Part shown: one piece after another, positions 60,225-64,000 of the stretch | How positions within the stretch are numbered: the first letter of the stretch is position 1 | How the letters are laid out: each line of letters begins with the position of its first letter | Source: an uncultured Acidimicrobiales bacterium | Lineage (GTDB): Bacteria; Actinomycetota; Acidimicrobiia; Acidimicrobiales; SZUA-35 | Length of the DNA: 64,000 nt | Reading direction: 5' to 3' | Assembly (NCBI GenBank): GCA_937976305.1 | Contig: CALJSB010000027.1 | Coordinates: 1-64,000, forward strand | Notes under the pieces: model-generated | What the model saw: the letters and a program-made list of their open reading frames with translations, nothing else | The model's database searches: none | Told to the model about the DNA's origin: nothing | Translations under genes and position numbers: made by a program

Positions 60225-62093
60225 ATGGGATCAGCGCAACAGGTCGCCATCGACCCAACTGAGGTTCGACGAAGCGCCGGACAGCTCCGCCTGCGGGCCG
60301 ACAACGCAGACGACATCAGCGGAGAAGCAACTCGAGCGTTGTTCCGGGCCGGGCTGTCGTCGTCGGCGCCCTCTGCCCTTTCCGAGGTGGACGAAGAGCT
60401 GCACCTGTTGGCCGAAATTCTGGTGCAGCGAGCGAACATGGTCGACAGCAACCAGCTGACGCTCGCCCTCTACCCCTGGAGCCACGTCGAGCAGTTGTGG
60501 GAGTCGCTGGTCGACGGTGATGGTGCCACGGCGATCATCGCGGGCGACAACGCTCTTGTCATTGTGCGACAACACGCTGACGATCTCGACACCGACGGCG
60601 ATGGCCTCATCGGGCTGACCGAGCTTCGGGCCGCTGCTGACGACCCAACCCACCCTGCCCTTGCTGCGGCGGCCACATCGCTCCTTGGGAGTCAGTCCAC
60701 CCTCGACGCGCTCGTCGCCGCCACCGATGCCGAGATCTTCTTCGTGCCTGAGCTGGCGATCTCGACCTCCGCCCTCAGCGACCTGTTGGCCACCAACGAC
60801 ACATTGCGGCGGGACGCCGTGACCGCCGCATCCGCGCTGGCGGACGGCAAGACCACCGTCGAGATCGACGGCAAGACGGTCGATGCCACGAAGATCGTTG
60901 CCGATGCGATCAACAATCAGGTGTTCTCCCACGACGCTGGTTCGGCCTATGAGTTCTTGCAGCTGTTGCCGAATTCGGCCAGCGGCGTACCCGGATTTTC
61001 GATCTTTGCCGCCCAGACCGACACGGTGCAGTCGCTCTACGACGCAGCCATGACCGATGTGGCCGAAGACGACTTCCTGACTCGATTCTCGATCGTGACG
61101 CAGATGCCCGAAACAACCGACGGGATCCGCAACCACTACATCACCGAGCTCTACGCCCTCGCTTCCACATCCCTCGAGGGCATGGTCAACCCGGACCAGA
61201 TGGGTGACCCGACGCAACCCGGCCATGGCGGAACCACCTGGCCCACGTGGGGCGCAGCCGCATCAAACACCGTCAAGGGCGCCATTACCGGCGACACGAC
61301 GATCCTCGGAAGGCCACCAACCAACATTGCCAAGCAGCTCATGGCAGACGGCAACCAAGAGATCGCCACGACCATCCTCGGGAAGTACTTCGAGTTCGTC
61401 GAGATCTTCGGAGACGGCGACATCACTGACACCAAGGTCACGGACTTTCTCAACAGCTTCGACGAAGGCGAGCGCGAACTTCAGATTGCGTTTGCGCTCC
61501 AACTCGCAGCGATGACGACGGACGACCCGACGGAGAAACAGAAGTTCCAGCTCCAGTCAAACATCGCCGTCTCGGTCTACGAACAAGCAGTGATCGACGA
61601 CGAACTCGACTTCAACCGGCTCGAAATCGAAGCGCGGATTGGCGCTCACGCTCTCACGGCCGTCATCTCGATCGCCTCGGGGGACCTGCCGCCCACATCG
61701 AAAAGTGTGGCGGAGATCATGACCGAGCACGGCAAACTCGAGCTCGAAGCCGAGGACGGCGAGGGCACCTCTTTCGAGCTCGACGAACCCATCCCCCCGG
61801 GCCCGGAAGACAACAACCTCATCGATGACCTCGATCTCAGCGATGAGCTGAACCCGGCGAACTACGAACTCAGCGAGATCGACATTCCGGGCATCGAACA
61901 GGTCGAACCCGTCTCGGGGATCGACACCACAACTGGACTGTCGGGCAACTCGAACGACTGGACGCAGCCGTCCACGCCCGTGTCGGACTGGACCACCTAT
62001 GGCCAGCGAATGTCCGTCGTGGCAGATCTCTTGCACAAGCATCACGTGAATCCCGCCGCCTACGAAAACGTCGACGTCATCCTCGATCGCTAG
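60225..62093 (+). CDS. large EF-hand protein of the type VII-like locus, unknown function
   Basis: 622 aa without signal peptide. The N-terminal 75 residues (PTEVRRSAGQLRLRADNADDISGEATRAL) look like an ESX-type helical targeting module. A textbook EF-hand loop DTDGDGLIGLTE lies at residues 122-133. The helical middle has FSIFAAQTDTVQSLYDAA, HYITELYALAS and HGGTTWPTWGAAASNTVKG; the C-terminal 120 residues are acidic and Pro-rich. No toxin active site identified. Follows the WXG100-like pair by 12 bases in one operon; likely a secreted effector or structural product. Confidence 0.8.
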   Translation: MGSAQQVAIDPTEVRRSAGQLRLRADNADDISGEATRALFRAGLSSSAPSALSEVDEELHLLAEILVQRANMVDSNQLTLALYPWSHVEQLWESLVDGDGATAIIAGDNALVIVRQHADDLDTDGDGLIGLTELRAAADDPTHPALAAAATSLLGSQSTLDALVAATDAEIFFVPELAISTSALSDLLATNDTLRRDAVTAASALADGKTTVEIDGKTVDATKIVADAINNQVFSHDAGSAYEFLQLLPNSASGVPGFSIFAAQTDTVQSLYDAAMTDVAEDDFLTRFSIVTQMPETTDGIRNHYITELYALASTSLEGMVNPDQMGDPTQPGHGGTTWPTWGAAASNTVKGAITGDTTILGRPPTNIAKQLMADGNQEIATTILGKYFEFVEIFGDGDITDTKVTDFLNSFDEGERELQIAFALQLAAMTTDDPTEKQKFQLQSNIAVSVYEQAVIDDELDFNRLEIEARIGAHALTAVISIASGDLPPTSKSVAEIMTEHGKLELEAEDGEGTSFELDEPIPPGPEDNNLIDDLDLSDELNPANYELSEIDIPGIEQVEPVSGIDTTTGLSGNSNDWTQPSTPVSDWTTYGQRMSVVADLLHKHHVNPAAYENVDVILDR

Positions 62094-62264
62094 CGGCCGC
62101 TGCTGGCCGCGCACCTGAGCTCGAGCACGGGCTGGGCCTCGGACTCTTGGTCGAGCGAGATTGTTGTTGCGGTAGACCGGCACCGTTGCCGGTGGTAGAA
62201 AAACGTCGGGCCAATCGGTGGAGGGAAAGCGGCAGATCGCCGGCCGAGGCCCGGAGGGAACAAC

Positions 62265-63389
62265 GTGAAGAAGATTCTTTTGGCGATGCTTCTCGTCGCC
62301 TCCGCCTTGGTTGCAACCGAGACCTCAGCGTCTGCGGCGTCCTACGACGGCACGACGTACCAGGAGCTACTACAAGACCCGACGCTGCACAACGAACACT
62401 CGATCGTGATCCGGTTCTACGCCGCCGTGTTTGCACGACAGCCAGACAACGACGGCATCCGGTTCTGGCTCGACCAGTACGACGGCGGTGAATGGTCAAC
62501 GCGTCGCATCGCTGACTTCTTCGTGACCAGCGACGAGTTCAAAGCGCTGTACGGCGACAACACGTCGAACGCCCAGTTCGTCGACGCCGTGTACCCGAAT
62601 GTTCTCGGCCGCCAACCCGACGCCAACGGTCGGTCCTTCTGGATCGGCTTTCTCGACGAGGGCAACACTCGAGCCGAGATGGTCCTCCTTGTCTCGAACT
62701 CGCCCGAGTTCATCAACGCAAACCCACTGCCGTCCGACGGTCGGCCCATTCCGGCCCCGGTTGATGCCACTCGAGTCTTTGACGGACTCGTCAACTACAA
62801 CGGCGTGGCGTTCCCCACCGAGAACGACTTTTCGAAGGGAACAAACGCTTGGTGGTATGCAGGCTACGTCAACGTGTTGAGGCAAAAGTTCGACGCGCCA
62901 CTCAACGCCACCAGTCGCACGCCGGTGGCGGGTGGTTACCAGTACGTCCTGGACACTGGTGACGTTTTTGAGTTCACCAATCCATCGTTGGACGTCTCCG
63001 GGCGACTCGCTCACTTCGATGTCAGCCGCGTGCCCCTCGAAACGCGATCAGCGATCGTCGTCGACGAGGTTCCCGATCTCGACCTCAGCTTCTTCGCCTA
63101 CCAGTTCGTCAGCGGAAACGGCCGGATATCGGTCTGGGTGAGGTTCGCTAACGAGTCGGCGAGCAACCAAGAATCGTTTGCCACCGAATGGGTACTCACC
63201 GATGCATCGGGCAATTCGTCGCTACCAGTCGTCGAATCAGGTTTGTCGGTGATACCAGCCGGCGGTATCCGCGACGAGATCGCCATCTTCGAGTCAGACG
63301 CCGCAAAGGGGGGCACCGTCACCCTCGATGTGCAGTTCCAGGTCAACGGTCAGACCAACACCCGGACCTTGACCCTCGACTTCGGCTAG
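62265..63389 (+). CDS. secreted DUF4214-domain protein
   Basis: 374 aa. The GTG start has GGAGG 8 bases upstream. Signal peptide KKILLAMLLVASALVATETSASA. Two DUF4214-type repeats follow: VIRFYAAVFARQPDNDGIRFWLDQYDGGEW and FVDAVYPNVLGRQPDANGRSFWIGFLDEG (residues about 45-150). The C-terminal half is beta-rich and ends in a sandwich-like domain. DUF4214 occurs in surface and glycan-associated proteins. It lies 171 bases after the EF-hand gene and may have its own promoter. Confidence 0.85.
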   Translation: MKKILLAMLLVASALVATETSASAASYDGTTYQELLQDPTLHNEHSIVIRFYAAVFARQPDNDGIRFWLDQYDGGEWSTRRIADFFVTSDEFKALYGDNTSNAQFVDAVYPNVLGRQPDANGRSFWIGFLDEGNTRAEMVLLVSNSPEFINANPLPSDGRPIPAPVDATRVFDGLVNYNGVAFPTENDFSKGTNAWWYAGYVNVLRQKFDAPLNATSRTPVAGGYQYVLDTGDVFEFTNPSLDVSGRLAHFDVSRVPLETRSAIVVDEVPDLDLSFFAYQFVSGNGRISVWVRFANESASNQESFATEWVLTDASGNSSLPVVESGLSVIPAGGIRDEIAIFESDAAKGGTVTLDVQFQVNGQTNTRTLTLDFG

Positions 63390-63411
63390 CCCGTATCGCT
63401 GGCAGCGAAGC

Positions 63412-64000
63412 TCACGCAGCCAACTGCACGACGGCGACTCGGCCGCGGTCAACGATGACCGACCGGCCAACCGGCGCGTCGCGCAGGTCGGGGATGACGA
63501 CCCGACAGATCTCTCCGTCGCGGCTCGTCGGGTTCACCAACATCACGGTGGCGTCGCTCAGCAACTTGCCGATCCAACTGTCGAACCCCTTTGCCGACCG
63601 AGGGCTCGCCGCAATCACCAGCGGCCGGCCCTCGGTGGCAGCCTGCGCGACCAGGGCAACACCCTCATCGCGGCCGACGAGATCAGCGTTGCTCACAACC
63701 AGCGGGTCACTCGCTGCAAGCCGAGCCTCAATTCGATCGACGACCGCCCCGTGGGGTTCGCTCCCCTCACCCAGGACGACAAGCGGCCGCCCCGGCCGAA
63801 CTTCGACCGAGCGCACCTCGAGATCTTCGTCGAGCCCGACAGCGAGCCTGTGGGTTGAGCCGTTGGTGACAACCTCAGGCAGGTCGGCGAGTGAGACCGT
63901 GGGCCCGAGTGTGCGGATCGGACTCGGCACTCCGCCGGCTGGCCGGAGACGGCGAACACGCTCGAGCCGGGATCGTGACAGGTCAGCAACCATGCCGATG
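63412..64000 (-). CDS. C-terminal part of an FtsK/EccC-like protein (partial, runs off the window)
   Basis: The frame is open to the window edge; the visible part is about 196 codons including stop. An internal ATG at 63993 is unlikely to be the start. The sequence has the layout of a final EccC/FtsK-type ATPase-like domain: LADLPEVVTNGSTHRLAVGLDEDLE, then PLVVLGEGSEPHGAVVDRI where a Walker A would be but no GK(S/T), and RPLVIAASPRSAKGF followed by RDAPVGRSVIVDRGRVAVVQL. A degenerate last ATPase domain is normal in EccC. It sits beside WXG100-like genes, which supports the assignment. Confidence 0.55.
   Translation of the reverse strand, partial: IGMVADLSRSRLERVRRLRPAGGVPSPIRTLGPTVSLADLPEVVTNGSTHRLAVGLDEDLEVRSVEVRPGRPLVVLGEGSEPHGAVVDRIEARLAASDPLVVSNADLVGRDEGVALVAQAATEGRPLVIAASPRSAKGFDSWIGKLLSDATVMLVNPTSRDGEICRVVIPDLRDAPVGRSVIVDRGRVAVVQLAA

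Noticed and set aside
62094-62264. possible cyclic di-GMP or other riboswitch before the DUF4214 gene
   Set aside because: The region is GC-rich with some pairing potential, but conserved riboswitch core elements could not be matched by eye.
1-64000. tRNA, rRNA, CRISPR array, insertion sequence or prophage genes
   Set aside because: No cloverleaf-like sequences, no regularly spaced direct repeats and no transposase, integrase or phage structural genes were seen; the HNH protein is of the DUF222 type, not Cas9 or a phage terminase nuclease.

Overview
The window looks like chromosome from a high-GC actinobacterium, most plausibly an Acidimicrobiia (Ilumatobacter-like) lineage. This is inferred from gene content, not from a marker gene: a 13E12-type DUF222/HNH protein, an F420-type nitroreductase-family protein, a polyprenol-phosphate-mannose pathway protein, WXG100-like proteins and several mycobacterial-style lipid and acyl-CoA genes. 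Genes are dense, operons are short and often overlap by ATGA/GTGA, and no rRNA, tRNA or CRISPR array was seen. At least nine genes have a TANNNT box 6-8 bases before the start codon, which points to frequent leaderless transcription. I used this to choose several starts.

Layout. 1-387 is non-coding with inverted repeats; 388-1686 is a DUF222/HNH protein. 1976-10222 holds small-metabolism genes (F420-type oxidoreductase, 3-hydroxyisobutyrate-type dehydrogenase, lactonase-like metallo-beta-lactamase, PHP phosphoesterase), the TldD/TldE protease pair and dxs. 10278-18195 holds two GGDEF-EAL proteins (one degenerate, one apparently intact) around a TesB thioesterase, a DUF2237 protein, a peptidoglycan peptidase and an acyl-CoA ligase. 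18292-23952 holds a quinone-oxidoreductase/SDR pair, a MarR regulator divergent from a CDGSH-glutamate synthase fusion, an AraC regulator and a VOC protein. 24059-26408 is a siderophore-interacting protein, patatin and luciferase-like lipoprotein operon. 27534-28844 is a duplicated spondin-domain protein followed by a strong terminator. 28952-32223 is modABC with a divergent PadR regulator.

32251-37940 holds hydroxyacid dehydrogenase, trypsin-like protease, thiolase/OB-fold synthase-like pair and PhyH dioxygenase. 37974-44272 is an envelope export system: two paralogous lipoproteins, a peptidoglycan-binding adaptor and a MacB-like ABC pair, divergent from a two-component system, with CTGAG repeats in the shared promoter. 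45433-48775 is an uncharacterised coupled trio (atypical M19 dipeptidase, unknown 571-aa protein, DUF3726). 48938-51667 pairs a nucleotide cyclase with a phospholipase carrying two cyclic-nucleotide-binding domains. 53153-54940 is a two-gene secreted/lipoprotein cassette bracketed by paired palindromic repeats. 55003-59193 contains an NfuA-like Fe-S protein and two membrane glycosyltransferases, one fusing a GT-C mannosyltransferase to a polyprenol-phosphate-mannose synthase. 59343-64000 is a type VII secretion-like locus (WXG100-like proteins, a large EF-hand protein, a DUF4214 protein) ending in the C-terminal part of an FtsK/EccC-like protein cut by the window edge.

The best candidates for undescribed biology are the M19/571-aa/DUF3726 trio, the cyclase-phospholipase pair, the GT-C/GT2 fusion, the lipoprotein-adaptor-ABC exporter and the type VII-like locus. 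All functional statements rest on motif recognition by eye; no database search was run.
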